Of a stretch of 64,000 nt of DNA, positions 53,209-61,440 are shown piece after piece. The translations under genes and the position numbers were made by a program. The DNA lies in the NCBI RefSeq assembly GCF_001975705.1, contig NZ_CP015093.1:1-64000 (forward strand), given 5' to 3'. The DNA is from Salipiger abyssi (GTDB lineage Bacteria; Pseudomonadota; Alphaproteobacteria; Rhodobacterales; Rhodobacteraceae). The first letter of the stretch is position 1. Each line of letters begins with the position of its first letter. The notes beneath the pieces are model-generated. The model saw only the letters and a program-made list of their open reading frames with translations, was not told where the DNA came from and ran no database searches.

Positions 53209-53767
53209 GTCGGGAAACCTCGGAGAGCGGGAACGGGAGGACCCGGACGGCGCTCTCTCTCGACCACCCGGACTCAACCCGTCCCGGCACCTCTCTGACT
53301 CTGGAAACGACGACATTAACAAAGCGCCCCGACCGGATGGTGGGGGCGCTTGTCAGGATCAGGCGGCTGGCCTCGGTCACGATCATGCGTGCTTCGGCAT
53401 CGGATGCGACCGGCTGTTGCCAAAGGATAATGCTGGCGCGGATTTCGCCGGCGAGGACCAGGCGCTGATCGCGGTCCTGAATGAGCATGATGCGCGGTTG
53501 GAAATACGGAAAACTGTCCGGCCCCGTGCAAATATCACCGCGCGACAGGCGCAAGGCCGCAGCCTGTATAGCCTGTTCCGGTGACGGGCATTCTCCAAGC
53601 GGGATCACGCGATCGAAACTGTTCGCCACGTCACTGGCGTCATAACTGGCCACGCCAAGGCACGAGATGAGCAGCGGCAGCTTTTGCGACCGATAAAGCG
53701 CGGGCAGAACATCGGCAGCCAGAATCTGGCCGATGGAACGGAAGGTTTCGGAACGGGCAAAGGTCAT
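53012..53767 (-). CDS. Unknown protein, C-terminus doubtful
   Basis: The open frame gives 251 residues starting MTFARSETFRSIGQILAADV. The first 145 residues look like real protein (LPLLISCLGVASYDASDVAN, RIMLIQDRDQRLVLAGEI, EARMIVTEASRLIL). The last 100 read through a terminator hairpin, a repeated leader and the start of the strawberry-notch gene and are Arg/Ser-rich, so they may result from a late frameshift or lost stop. I recognise no family. A GGAG site precedes the ATG, next to leader copy C. Confidence 0.55.
   Translation of the reverse strand: MTFARSETFRSIGQILAADVLPALYRSQKLPLLISCLGVASYDASDVANSFDRVIPLGECPSPEQAIQAAALRLSRGDICTGPDSFPYFQPRIMLIQDRDQRLVLAGEIRASIILWQQPVASDAEARMIVTEASRLILTSAPTIRSGRFVNVVVSRVREVPGRVESGWSRESAVRVLPFPLSEVSRHEHFVSRDRSDRAANGRARDPGRRQSPASPSRTWPACGCRDPARCDGKRFRRLRRHRRLGLEARQ
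53241..53300 (-). repeat. Backbone leader repeat, copy D (before strawberry-notch gene)
   Basis: Contains CGCTCTCTCTCGACC and ACTCAACCCGTCCCGG, the same order of blocks as copies A-C, 33 bases upstream of the ATG. Confidence 0.65.
53313..53350 (-). terminator. Rho-independent terminator on minus strand
   Basis: AGCGCCCC and GGGGCGCT form an 8-bp stem, followed on the minus strand by TTGTTAA. It would end the transcript of the small gene to its right before the strawberry-notch leader. Confidence 0.65.
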
Positions 53768-53780
53768 CGGGATCACTCCA

Positions 53781-53854
53781 TGACGGGCGCTGGCGAGCCT
53801 CTCTCTCCAGCCCTCAACCCGTCACGGCCGAAAGGCCCGCACTCTTCCTCTCTG
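53781..53854 (-). repeat. Backbone leader repeat, copy C (before the 53767 gene)
   Basis: TGACGGGCGCTGGCGAGCC, TCTCTCTCCAGCCCTCAACC, CGTCACGG and CCCGCACTCTTCCTCTCTGA in order, starting 13 bases upstream of the ATG. Confidence 0.75.
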
Positions 53855-53967
53855 ACCGGGATTGTTCCCGGTTCCGCTGCCGACGATGGGGGACCATCGT
53901 GAGGCACTGAAGGCCCGAAGCGCGGGTATCCGTGCTCGGGCCGTTTGGGATGAGGCGCTGTCGCGCC

Positions 53968-54132
53968 TCAGGCCCATGGATCCAGTTCCAGCTTCACCAT
54001 GTCCTCATCGCCGTCGAACTCGTCGGCGGGCATGGCGCCGTGGGTTCCGTCCCCGGCCTGGAACACGACGATCACGACCATCAGAGTGGTGGCGAGGCTG
54101 GCGGCGAAAGCGGTGGCATCTGCATAGGACAT
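53968..54132 (-). CDS. Small membrane-type protein (54 residues)
   Basis: The frame encodes MSYADATAFAASLATTLMVV followed by IVVFQAGDG and an acidic tail ending MVKLELDPWA. One hydrophobic helix (about 8-25) suggests a membrane peptide. AGGAG lies nine bases before the ATG. I do not recognise a family. A degraded copy of the same sequence lies on the other strand at 54375-54499, which supports a real conserved gene. Confidence 0.6.
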   Translation of the reverse strand: MSYADATAFAASLATTLMVVIVVFQAGDGTHGAMPADEFDGDEDMVKLELDPWA

Positions 54133-54548
54133 CGGGATTGGCTCCTGTCACTGGAGGCGGGGGACCATCCCCCGCGCGACAGGCGCCCGACGTGTCTGAC
54201 CGGATCTGCACTCACCCTCGGGCGTTCGGACTTTTTCCGAATCCCCGAGGGCGGCACGCGTGCGTAAGCCGACCCCTCCGGGGTTGAATGCCAAAGAAAC
54301 GGATCAGACCGAGGTTAGCGAATGGAAGCGGGGGTGGTGTCTTGCATCCGACAGGCGCCGGAGACCCCCACTGCAGATGTTTCGCCGTGCCAGCCTCGCA
54401 GCCACGCCGGCATCAGAAGCGTGTTCCAGGCCGGGGGCGGAATCCGATGCCCAACATGATGAGCGGCAGCATGATGAAGCTGGAACTGGAGCCATGTAGG
54501 CCGATGACATGACGACGGTCGCTGATATCGTCGGACGTGGACGGGCCT
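54133..54548. other. Gap holding a decayed inverted copy of the 53968 gene
   Basis: Apart from the plus-strand remnant at 54375-54499, I see no gene here. Several open frames exist, but none has a ribosome site or family match. Confidence 0.45.
54375..54499 (+). pseudogene. Decayed copy of the small 53968 gene
   Basis: The plus strand shares GTGTTCCAGGCCGGGG and TGAAGCTGGAACTGGA, in order, with the minus-strand gene at 53968-54132, plus a looser match to its start (GCAGATG, TTTCGCCG, CCAGCCTCGC). Indels have shifted the frame. Confidence 0.5.
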
Positions 54549-54854
54549 TCAGTCCCAGAGCCCATCGGCGATCTCGCGGGCGATCATGGCGCGCGCGGTC
54601 ATCATCACGTCGTCACCGCTGGTGTCGATATGACCGTAGAAGCGGGCATGACCGCCGTTCGCGGTCCAATCGGCGTAGCGGCAATATTCGCGGGCTTCGA
54701 GACGGAAGGCGCGCATGTCGTCCGCCCAATGCGGCTTCGGCTCCACCACCACAGTGATGCCATCGCGCGTCTCCTCCCAGGGCAGCGTGCGTTCGGATGG
54801 CGGACTGGCGCAATCCTCGCGGAATATCCGGTCGATATCGATCATTGCAGGCAT
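54549..54854 (-). CDS. Small conserved backbone protein of unknown function
   Basis: A 101-residue acidic protein starting MPAMIDIDRIFREDCASPPS, with EETRDGITVVVEPKPHWADD and a closing MTARAMIAREIADGLWD. GGAGA lies six bases before the ATG. No family is recognised. It sits between a terminator and the small-gene remnant, so it is probably transcribed from its own promoter. Confidence 0.68.
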   Translation of the reverse strand: MPAMIDIDRIFREDCASPPSERTLPWEETRDGITVVVEPKPHWADDMRAFRLEAREYCRYADWTANGGHARFYGHIDTSGDDVMMTARAMIAREIADGLWD

Positions 54855-54868
54855 CAGGGTTCTCCAAA

Positions 54869-54895
54869 GAAAAAGCCCGGTCACGAGGACCGGGC
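54869..54895 (-). terminator. Rho-independent terminator on minus strand
   Basis: GCCCGGTC and GACCGGGC form a perfect 8-bp stem with a five-base loop, followed on the minus strand by TTTTT. It ends the transcript of the 54920-55141 gene. Confidence 0.85.
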
Positions 54896-54919
54896 AAGTT
54901 GCGGAAACGGAAATCGGGA

Positions 54920-55141
54920 TCAGTAGCCGAAGCGCCAGGACGGCCATGCCTGTCCGTCATTGGCGTCGGTGACGGCCTGGGCAAGCAGGTCGCCGTCACC
55001 TTCGATCAGCGTGGGATCGCGGATCGGGGTTTCGTCGATGACGACGACGTCGGCGACGATGCCGTCCTCGACCTCGACATGCACGGGGACGAGATAGGAA
55101 AAGACGATGCGCCGATTGGACGCGTCGCGTTTGAAAGTCAT
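54920..55141 (-). CDS. Small conserved backbone protein of unknown function
   Basis: A 73-residue protein starting MTFKRDASNRRIVFSYLVPV, with a beta-rich middle (VHVEVEDGIVADVVVIDETP) and ending AWPSWRFGY. GGGAGAT lies before the ATG. It lies between parB and a strong terminator. I recognise no family. Confidence 0.68.
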   Translation of the reverse strand: MTFKRDASNRRIVFSYLVPVHVEVEDGIVADVVVIDETPIRDPTLIEGDGDLLAQAVTDANDGQAWPSWRFGY

Positions 55142-55201
55142 GGGGATCTCCCAAAACTGAGGAAAGCAATGCGGGGCGACCCTGGACGTCCCGCGTGAGG
55201 A

Positions 55202-57331
55202 TCATTCCGCGGCGGCCATGCTCTGCGGGTCTTCGTCCCCGGGAGCTTCGTCCTCTTCGCCGTCTCCGGCGAGGAACTCGGGCAGATCGTCCGCGTCCGC
55301 GTCGATCCCGGCATCCGCATCGACCTCGGCATCGGGATCCACCAGGCGCAGCGGTTCAGGCAGCCAGCGGGTTTCGGCCAGCAGGCGCTCGGCCTCCGTA
55401 GCCATGTCACCCTTCTTCAGATGGTCGATGAGTTGGGCCGCGCGGTCTCCGGCGCCCTCGCGCACTGCCTCGATGATCCGCGGCTTGGTCACGCGGCCAA
55501 GATAGTTGCCGACGGTCGGCCGCCACCCCACGGCCACCATGTCTAGGCCCGTCGCCCGCGCCAGCCGGTCGGCCTGGGACAAGCGCACATCGAGCCCATG
55601 CTGGCTGACGCCCATACTGCCATAGGGGTTGGGCTTCTCGTGCAAGGCGTTAACGCCGAAGCTGACGCAATGGGCGAGCAACTCCATCCGGGTGTCGTCG
55701 TCCTGATCGGTCAGCCAGCCCCAGAGCGCCGCATCGTCGGCCGGGATATGATCGCCCCAGCGTTCATGCCGATCCTGGATGGACTTCGCCGAGACGCTTT
55801 CACCCAGATCCTCGGCCAGTGCAGGGAAGTGAACCTCCCGGACATGGGCTTCGAGGCACCCCCTGGTGGAGTGCGGCAGGAAGCAATCGGTGACCAGCCG
55901 GTGCAGCAATGCGGTCATCGCCACATGCGGGTTGGTGGCGACGGCATCGCGGAGCGCCAGCGTGCGGTGCGCGGTCAGCTCGCTGACGAGGCGATCGGGC
56001 AGAGGCCGGATGGTTTCGACCTCATCGTCCTCCTCGGGTTCGGTCGCCGTACCGCCCACCGTGATGACAGCGCGCTGCATACCACCGGCCTCGCCGCCCT
56101 CGGGAGAACACCCATCAGCACCCTGCCCTTCCTGACCTTCCATCGCCTCGTCGTCGGCACGGGCATAGCCGCGCTCGACGGCGAGCTGGCCGTCATGGCG
56201 GATGCTGACAAAGACTCCGGCACGGGCCATCTGATCCGCATCATAGCGCATCGGCCGGGCCTCGAAGGCCTCCAGTGCCCCCTCGATCTCGCCGAGGCGG
56301 GCATCAACCTCGTCGGGGAACTCGTCAGCCTCGGCATACTCCGCCTCCAGCGCGTCGAGCTCGTCCCGCAGCTTCTCACGCTCGGCACGCTCGTCGTCAG
56401 TCAGGTCGATGGTGGTGCCGGCCAGACGGCGCATGCCGCTGGTATGGCCATAGGGGAAGTCCACGGCGACCTCGATCCACTTCCAGCCCTCGGCGGCGAT
56501 CATCTCCGCCTCAGCCTTCAGCTTCTCACCCACCAGCCGGTCGAGCAGCACCGGGTCCTGGAGCCAACCGCCATCGTCCTGCTGGAAGAGATCGCGCAGC
56601 ACATAGCCGCCCGCCGCCTCGTAGGTCTCGATGCCGACGAAGAGCGCCCGTTTGTCGGAGGCCCGCACCGTGGTCTCGGTCAGCATGCGACGGATGGTAT
56701 AGGGCTCCTTCTGCCAGCTATCCTTGATCGCCTCCCAGACCTGTTCCTGCCGGGCATGGTCGTCGGAGATTGTGAAGGCCATGAGCTGTTCCAGCGTCAT
56801 GCCGTCCTCCGCATAGGTCTCGAGCAGCGCCGGCGAGACCGAAACCAGGCGCAGACGCTGCTTCACCACCTTGGCGTCGACGAAGAAGGCGGCGGCGATT
56901 TCCTCCTCGCTCATTCCCTTCTCGCGAAGGACCTGGAAAGCGCGGAACTGGTCGAGCGGATGCAGCGGCGCGCGCTCGATATTCTCGGCAAGCGAGACCT
57001 CGTCAATCAGGATATCGTCTCCGGCCTCCGAGACGATGCACGGCACCGGCGCGGTCTTGTTGAGGCGCTTCTGTTTGACCAAGAGTTCCAGCGCCCGGTA
57101 ACGGCGGCCACCAGCCGGCACCTCGAAGAGGCCGGTCTCCTTGCCCTCCGCGTCGAGCTCGGGCCGGACATGCAGGGACTGGATCAACCCCCGGCGGGCG
57201 ATGGACTCGACCAGTTCCTCGACTGAGATACCGGCTTTCACGCGCCGGACGTTGGACTGGCTGAGCACCAGCTTGTTGAAGGGGATGTCGCGCGAGGACG
57301 ACAGGGTGATCTTCTGCGTGGCAGTGGCCAT
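55202..57331 (-). CDS. parB: Large ParB/RepB/Spo0J-family protein
   Basis: A 709-residue ParB-like protein. The N-terminal ParB/sulfiredoxin domain (about 15-120) has NVRRVKAGISVEELVESIA, the VPAGGRRYRALELL box and ENIERAPLHPLDQFRAF. An HTH region follows (MSEEEIAAAFFVDAKVVKQR). The remaining 500 residues include a coiled-coil (DDERAEREKLRDELDALEAE) and an acidic tail. It is much longer than chromosomal ParB, as usual for this class of mobile element. It is not next to parA (26.1 kb), so it probably has a separate DNA-processing or partition role. It is preceded by leader copy B. Confidence 0.9.
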   Translation of the reverse strand: MATATQKITLSSSRDIPFNKLVLSQSNVRRVKAGISVEELVESIARRGLIQSLHVRPELDAEGKETGLFEVPAGGRRYRALELLVKQKRLNKTAPVPCIVSEAGDDILIDEVSLAENIERAPLHPLDQFRAFQVLREKGMSEEEIAAAFFVDAKVVKQRLRLVSVSPALLETYAEDGMTLEQLMAFTISDDHARQEQVWEAIKDSWQKEPYTIRRMLTETTVRASDKRALFVGIETYEAAGGYVLRDLFQQDDGGWLQDPVLLDRLVGEKLKAEAEMIAAEGWKWIEVAVDFPYGHTSGMRRLAGTTIDLTDDERAEREKLRDELDALEAEYAEADEFPDEVDARLGEIEGALEAFEARPMRYDADQMARAGVFVSIRHDGQLAVERGYARADDEAMEGQEGQGADGCSPEGGEAGGMQRAVITVGGTATEPEEDDEVETIRPLPDRLVSELTAHRTLALRDAVATNPHVAMTALLHRLVTDCFLPHSTRGCLEAHVREVHFPALAEDLGESVSAKSIQDRHERWGDHIPADDAALWGWLTDQDDDTRMELLAHCVSFGVNALHEKPNPYGSMGVSQHGLDVRLSQADRLARATGLDMVAVGWRPTVGNYLGRVTKPRIIEAVREGAGDRAAQLIDHLKKGDMATEAERLLAETRWLPEPLRLVDPDAEVDADAGIDADADDLPEFLAGDGEEDEAPGDEDPQSMAAAE

Positions 57332-57344
57332 GTCAGGGTCTCCA

Positions 57345-57416
57345 TGACGGACGCCGGGGAGCCTCTCTCTCCGGCAACCAGCCCGTCACGACCCCCCCAC
57401 CCTCCTTTCTCTCTCA
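57345..57416 (-). repeat. Backbone leader repeat, copy B (before parB)
   Basis: TGACGGACGCCGGGGAGCC, TCTCTCTCCGGCAACCAGC and CCGTCACG in order, followed by a CT-rich end, starting 13 bases upstream of the ATG. Confidence 0.75.
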
Positions 57417-57447
57417 TGGCCGAGCCGCGGATGAACGCGCAGACCCA

Positions 57448-57936
57448 TCAGAGCTCGCCGCGGGCACGCAGACTGGTCTCCCGGCCAGCACCGGTGATGA
57501 TGTGGTCGTGCAGCACTACCCCAAGGGACGCACAGGCGTTTCGGATTTCCGTGGTCATCGCGAGGTCGGCGGCCGAGGGCTCGGGATCTCCGGCCGGATG
57601 ATTGTGGACGATGATCAGCGCCGAGGCATTGAGTGTCAGGCAGCGCCGCAGCACCTCCCGGGGATAGACCGGGACGTGATCGATGGTGCCGATGGCGAGG
57701 CACTCGTCTGAGATCAGCCGGTTCCTGCGGTCGAGATAGAGAACATGGAAGCGCTCCACATCGCCCCTGATGGTGAGGGCGCAATAGTCGAGCACCGCCT
57801 GCCAGGACGTCAGGACAGGGTTCTGATTGAGGTGGCGCAGCAGGATCTGCCGGGCCTCGTAGACCACGGCCTGTTCTTGGGCGGAGAATCGGAGTCTCTG
57901 CGCTTCGATGTCGGGTGTTCTCGTGTTTCGTGTCAT
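57448..57936 (-). CDS. radC: RadC-like JAB/MPN domain protein
   Basis: A 162-residue RadC-family protein with the JAMM-type metal site HNHPAGDPEPSAAD (His111, His113, Ser121, Asp124). It lacks the N-terminal helix-hairpin-helix region of chromosomal RadC, as usual for mobile-element copies. The biochemical role of these proteins is unsettled. The internal ATG (MTRNTRTPDIE) was chosen because upstream codons lie in leader-like sequence. Confidence 0.9.
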   Translation of the reverse strand: MTRNTRTPDIEAQRLRFSAQEQAVVYEARQILLRHLNQNPVLTSWQAVLDYCALTIRGDVERFHVLYLDRRNRLISDECLAIGTIDHVPVYPREVLRRCLTLNASALIIVHNHPAGDPEPSAADLAMTTEIRNACASLGVVLHDHIITGAGRETSLRARGEL

Positions 57937-58046
57937 GGTGCTGTTCTCCAACGGGCAGTCGGCCGGGCGCCGAACTTTCACCGCGTCACGAGGAGAAGCG
58001 CCGCCCTCTTCCTTCGAAGAGCGCGGCGCAGAAGCTGCAGAACCCC

Positions 58047-58442
58047 TCAGGAACGCGGAGGCTCCGTGTCGGGTCGTGTCCCACCTGACAGGCGGCCCGA
58101 GCGAAATAGAAGGCGCTCGGCATCGCGAATGCTGCCGGTTTCGCGGGCGGACTTGGCCCAGACCGAGATCGGGAAATCGCCCGTGAACAGAAGATCCCGC
58201 TCGATACCCATGCCGAAGGGCAGCCGAATAGAGCGCAGTTCGTTGAGGCTCCAGGAGCCAAGTTCCGGGTAGCCAATGTCGGCCAGGCCAAACATGATGT
58301 CGCCGTCCTCGTCGAGCTCAGTCGCGAGCCAGACACCGGCGCCAAAGGGATTGAAGAACTTCACGACCGGAATGTGATCCTGATCACGATTGTGGCCATT
58401 CGCCAGCAAACGGCCACGCTGTGTGTCGGTCAGGAGGATCAT
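58047..58442 (-). CDS. DUF2958 protein
   Basis: A 131-residue DUF2958 protein: MILLTDTQRGRLLANGHN, DHIPVVKFFNPFGAGVWLAT, FGLADIGYPELGSWSLNEL and PFGMGIERDLLF. It is widespread next to ArdC in conjugative elements, with unknown function. Its start overlaps the ardC stop by four bases. Confidence 0.9.
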   Translation of the reverse strand: MILLTDTQRGRLLANGHNRDQDHIPVVKFFNPFGAGVWLATELDEDGDIMFGLADIGYPELGSWSLNELRSIRLPFGMGIERDLLFTGDFPISVWAKSARETGSIRDAERLLFRSGRLSGGTRPDTEPPRS

Positions 58443-59401
58443 GCCGCGGCCCTCCCTTCCGTCGGGGCCTGCCGCTCAACATCGGTGCTGTCGTCGGGCA
58501 GATGGGCCAGCAGCCAGTCGGCCGCCTTGCTGGCCTGCGAGGCGGCGCGGACGATCGCGCGGGAATCCTCGCGCATCACCTCCAGCCAGGAGCCGATATA
58601 ATCGGCGTGGCGCACGGTCGGGACGATCCCGAGCAAGGCGCAACAGAACGCGCTTGAAATCTCGGCGATCAGTTCCTCGAAGGCGTATTTCTTCGTGCCG
58701 AAACTCCCCGAGAAGTCCCGCCCCAACCGTGAGGCATGTCCTGTCGCGTGCCCCATCTCGTGCAGGGCGGTTCGGTGCCAGTTGATCGGCTCGAAATAGG
58801 CCTGCGGAGGTGGCACCTGCACGTAATCGAGCGCGGGAACATAGAAGGCGCGGTTTCCACCGATCCGGAAGTCGATGCCGGTCGCCGCGATCAATGCCTC
58901 GACCCGCGGCTCGATCAGCCCGAGCGGCGGTGGCGGTGCCTCGACGGCTATGTCGTCGGGCAGACCCTCGCATTGCGCCGCGTTGAACACGGTAAAGCGC
59001 TTCAGGAACGGGATGCTGCTTGCGTCTTCCCCTGTCTCCCGGGCGCGGCGCTTCTTGTCTTCAGGCGTGAAACGGTCGGCATAGACGACGGTTGTGCCCC
59101 GCTCACCCTTGCGGACATTGCCGCCGAGCGACAGCGCCTGGCGGAAGGTCAGCCAGTGCTGGGTTGGATAGCCCTGCTGGATCACGGCGCCCCAGAGGAT
59201 CAGGACATTGATCCCGGAATACTGCCGACCCGTGCTGGCGTTGCGCGGCATGGCGAGCGGCGCTTGTGCCGCCGCAGTCCCCCAGGGCTGGACCCAGGGC
59301 AACCGGCCTTCCTCCAGCTCGGCGATGATCTTGTCGGTGATGTCGTCATAAAGGTTTGTGCGCGGACCGCTTTTGCGGGCTGCGCGATGCTCTCTGGCCA
59401 T
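58439..59401 (-). CDS. ardC: ArdC-family antirestriction protein
   Basis: A 320-residue ArdC. The N-terminal ssDNA-binding domain (about 14-145: NLYDDITDKIIAELEEG, YSGINVLILW, VRKGERGTTVVYADRF) is followed by a metalloprotease-like domain with HEMGH (214-218) and the downstream Glu in FEELIAEISSAF. ArdC shields incoming single-stranded DNA from restriction. It is preceded by leader copy A and coupled to DUF2958. Confidence 0.93.
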   Translation of the reverse strand: MAREHRAARKSGPRTNLYDDITDKIIAELEEGRLPWVQPWGTAAAQAPLAMPRNASTGRQYSGINVLILWGAVIQQGYPTQHWLTFRQALSLGGNVRKGERGTTVVYADRFTPEDKKRRARETGEDASSIPFLKRFTVFNAAQCEGLPDDIAVEAPPPPLGLIEPRVEALIAATGIDFRIGGNRAFYVPALDYVQVPPPQAYFEPINWHRTALHEMGHATGHASRLGRDFSGSFGTKKYAFEELIAEISSAFCCALLGIVPTVRHADYIGSWLEVMREDSRAIVRAASQASKAADWLLAHLPDDSTDVERQAPTEGRAAA

Positions 59402-59414
59402 TGGAATGATCTCC

Positions 59415-59486
59415 GCGACAGGCGCCGGAGGCCTTTCCTCCAGCCCTCAACCCGTCACGGAAAACCCGCCCGCACTCTCACTCTCA
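59415..59486 (-). repeat. Backbone leader repeat, copy A (before ardC)
   Basis: GCGACAGGCGCCGGAGGCC, TTTCCTCCAGCCCTCAACC, CGTCACGG and CCCGCACTCTCACTCTCA in order, starting 13 bases upstream of the ATG. The rest of the 360-base gap to 59762 holds no gene I can support. Confidence 0.75.
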
Positions 59487-59761
59487 GGGGGCGTTGCGGG
59501 GTCTCCCCGCTGATGGGGGTGCGTCGGCAACGCCAGTGCCGACCAGGGGGAAGCCGTTCCCTCAGACAATCCTCGCATTCAGCCGAGCCAAGCGCAAAAA
59601 GGCAAAAGCCAACACTCGCGAGCCCCAATCCCCGACGTGTTGTAATCCCCAGGATATCTGCGCTTATCTGACACGCAATCGCGGTGCCTGCTTTCCAGCG
59701 CCAGACGCCTTTCTTCCCCAAGGCTCGGGCTCAAACCCACCGGGCAACAAATGAGGACCAA

Positions 59762-60079
59762 ATGACGGATATCGATCTTAACGCCTTGTCGCTTCCCGAG
59801 CTGAAGCAGTTGCAAAAGAATGTTGCGAAGGCCATCGCCAGTTTCGAGGCCCGTCGCAAGGCCGAGGCCCGCGCCAAGGTTGACGACTTGGCCCGCGAAC
59901 TCGGTTTCAGTTTCGACGAGCTTGCGGAAGCGGCTCCCACCCGGAAACGCGCGGCGTCCGCGCCCAAGTACCGCCATCCGGAGAACGCCGAAATCACCTG
60001 GTCCGGCCGTGGGCGCAAACCGGCATGGATCGCCGAGGCGCTGGCTTCGGGAAAATCGCTAGACGATTTTGCGATCTGA
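59762..60079 (+). CDS. H-NS/HvrA-like nucleoid protein
   Basis: A 105-residue H-NS family protein: an N-terminal oligomerisation helix (LPELKQLQKNVAKAIASFEA) and the C-terminal DNA-binding motif KYRHPENAEITWSGRGRKP. Such proteins bind AT-rich DNA and silence foreign genes; a copy on a mobile element can hide it from the host or replace titrated H-NS. It is one of the few backbone-side genes on the plus strand and lies just right of ardC. Confidence 0.9.
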   Translation: MTDIDLNALSLPELKQLQKNVAKAIASFEARRKAEARAKVDDLARELGFSFDELAEAAPTRKRAASAPKYRHPENAEITWSGRGRKPAWIAEALASGKSLDDFAI

Positions 60080-60093
60080 CCGGGGGACCTGTC

Positions 60094-60711
60094 TTGTACC
60101 AGCCCGCGAATGCCGTCCGCCTGCATGTCTTTCTCGCGGAGATTGACCCGCCGATCTGGCGGCGACTTGTCGTGCCGTCGGGCTGGACGCTCGACAGGCT
60201 GCATCTGGTGCTGCAGGCCGCGTTCAGCTGGACCGACAGCCATCTGCATGAGTTCCGGATCGGCGGGCTGCGCTATGGCGACCCCGATCAGCTTGAGGAT
60301 GGCTTCGGCGGGCCGCAGACCTTCGACTACACCGGGGTCAGGCTGGGGGATTTCACCGGCCAGGATCTGACCTTCACTTACCTTTACGACTTTGGCGATG
60401 ACTGGACCCATGTGATCCGGATCGAGGAGTGGCTATCCCTCGATCCCCTGCCCCGCCACGCAGAATGCACCGAAGGGGCCCGAGCCCGGCCGCCCGAGGA
60501 CGTCGGCGGCCCCTGGTCCTATGCCGATTTCCTCAAGACCATTCGCGACCCGAACCATGAGGACCACAGCTCCAACCTTCGCTGGGCCGGCGGACATTTC
60601 GATCCGGACTGGTTCGACATCGAGCTGATCAACAAGGATCTGCGCAACACCTTCCGCAAGAACACCAGCCGACGCCTGCATCAGCCCAAGCCAAAGCCTT
60701 CTGGTCGGTGA
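60094..60711 (+). CDS. pRiA4b ORF-3-like protein
   Basis: A protein of about 205 residues in the plasmid pRiA4b ORF-3 (PRiA4_ORF3) family: VRLHVFLAEIDPPIWRRLVV, LVLQAAFSWTDSHLHEFRI, YLYDFGDDWTHVIRIEE and GGPWSYADFLKTI. Its function is unknown. No ATG fits. The TTG after GGGGGA, 14 bases past the H-NS-like stop, is the best start, although the frame is open further into that gene. Confidence 0.82.
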   Translation: MYQPANAVRLHVFLAEIDPPIWRRLVVPSGWTLDRLHLVLQAAFSWTDSHLHEFRIGGLRYGDPDQLEDGFGGPQTFDYTGVRLGDFTGQDLTFTYLYDFGDDWTHVIRIEEWLSLDPLPRHAECTEGARARPPEDVGGPWSYADFLKTIRDPNHEDHSSNLRWAGGHFDPDWFDIELINKDLRNTFRKNTSRRLHQPKPKPSGR

Positions 60712-61041
60712 GCGCAGAGGGCTCGGCCCTCAAGGCGATGCCGCGGGCCGGGATGCGCCTCTTCCTGCCGGCAGCACCAATGTGGCAGCGCCCCAGCGTG
60801 ATCCCGGGATGTCTGCACCGCAAAAGGTGCACTGGTCTTGCGGCCTCTCCAGAAGCGTTGCTTGGCGTCGAGGCTCCCGCCCGACTTACCCAAGCACGGG
60901 CCCTCTACCCCCTTTCACACGCTTCGGAGCGTCTCTCCGACCCAACGTACCCGTCCGATTTGCGCTCCATGCTATCCGCTTCCCCGCCAACCCGCTGCGC
61001 GCCCTTCTCCCAACTATGCCATCGTGCTTCACTCCGGGATC
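60712..61041. other. Intergenic region, no gene supported
   Basis: 330 bases between the pRiA4b-type gene and the PrtN-like gene. Open frames here lack ribosome sites. No clear promoter or hairpin stands out. Confidence 0.4.
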
Positions 61042-61305
61042 ATGAACACGGCGTTTCTCTTGATAGCAATGTATTCCGGGCGACCGATCATTCCCGCTGA
61101 GGATGTCGCCAAGGATTTTTTCGGTCTGAGTACCGACAAGTTCATCCGCAAAGTCTCGGCCGGTTCCATCGCCCTCCCCCTCGTCCGCATGGAAGCGTCG
61201 CAGAAATGCGCCAAAGGCGTCCATATCGACGATCTGGCCGAGTACCTGGACAAGAGGCGGGCTGCAGCCGTCAAGGAATGCCTGCAACTGCAGGGTCTTC
61301 GGTAA
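61042..61305 (+). CDS. PrtN-like pyocin activator family protein
   Basis: An 87-residue protein starting MNTAFLLIAMYSGRPIIPAE, with FGLSTDKFIRKVSAGSIALP and KCAKGVHIDDLAEYLDKRRA. This matches the pyocin activator PrtN family, small HTH regulators often found near integrases or excision modules. It may activate transfer or excision genes of this element. It marks the approach to the element's right end. Confidence 0.85.
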   Translation: MNTAFLLIAMYSGRPIIPAEDVAKDFFGLSTDKFIRKVSAGSIALPLVRMEASQKCAKGVHIDDLAEYLDKRRAAAVKECLQLQGLR

Positions 61306-61400
61306 GCGTGTTCCCCTCTGAAAATCGCCGAAGGCCAGGCTGCTACCCATGGCACCAAGCGACCACCCTCCTCGCCTCGCCCGACAGCACGGATTGAATT

Positions 61401-61430
61401 CTGTCAGAAAACTGCGTATATTTCTGACAG
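61401..61430. promoter_or_regulatory. Palindromic operator before abiEi
   Basis: CTGTCAGAAA and TTTCTGACAG form a perfect 10-bp inverted repeat with a ten-base centre, ten bases before the abiEi ATG and overlapping the likely promoter. AbiEi-type antitoxins are known to autorepress through inverted repeats. Confidence 0.75.
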
Positions 61431-61440
61431 GAGAACGATC

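Noticed and set aside
55598..57226. 542-residue plus-strand open frame opposite parB
   Set aside because: Antisense shadow of the ParB gene.
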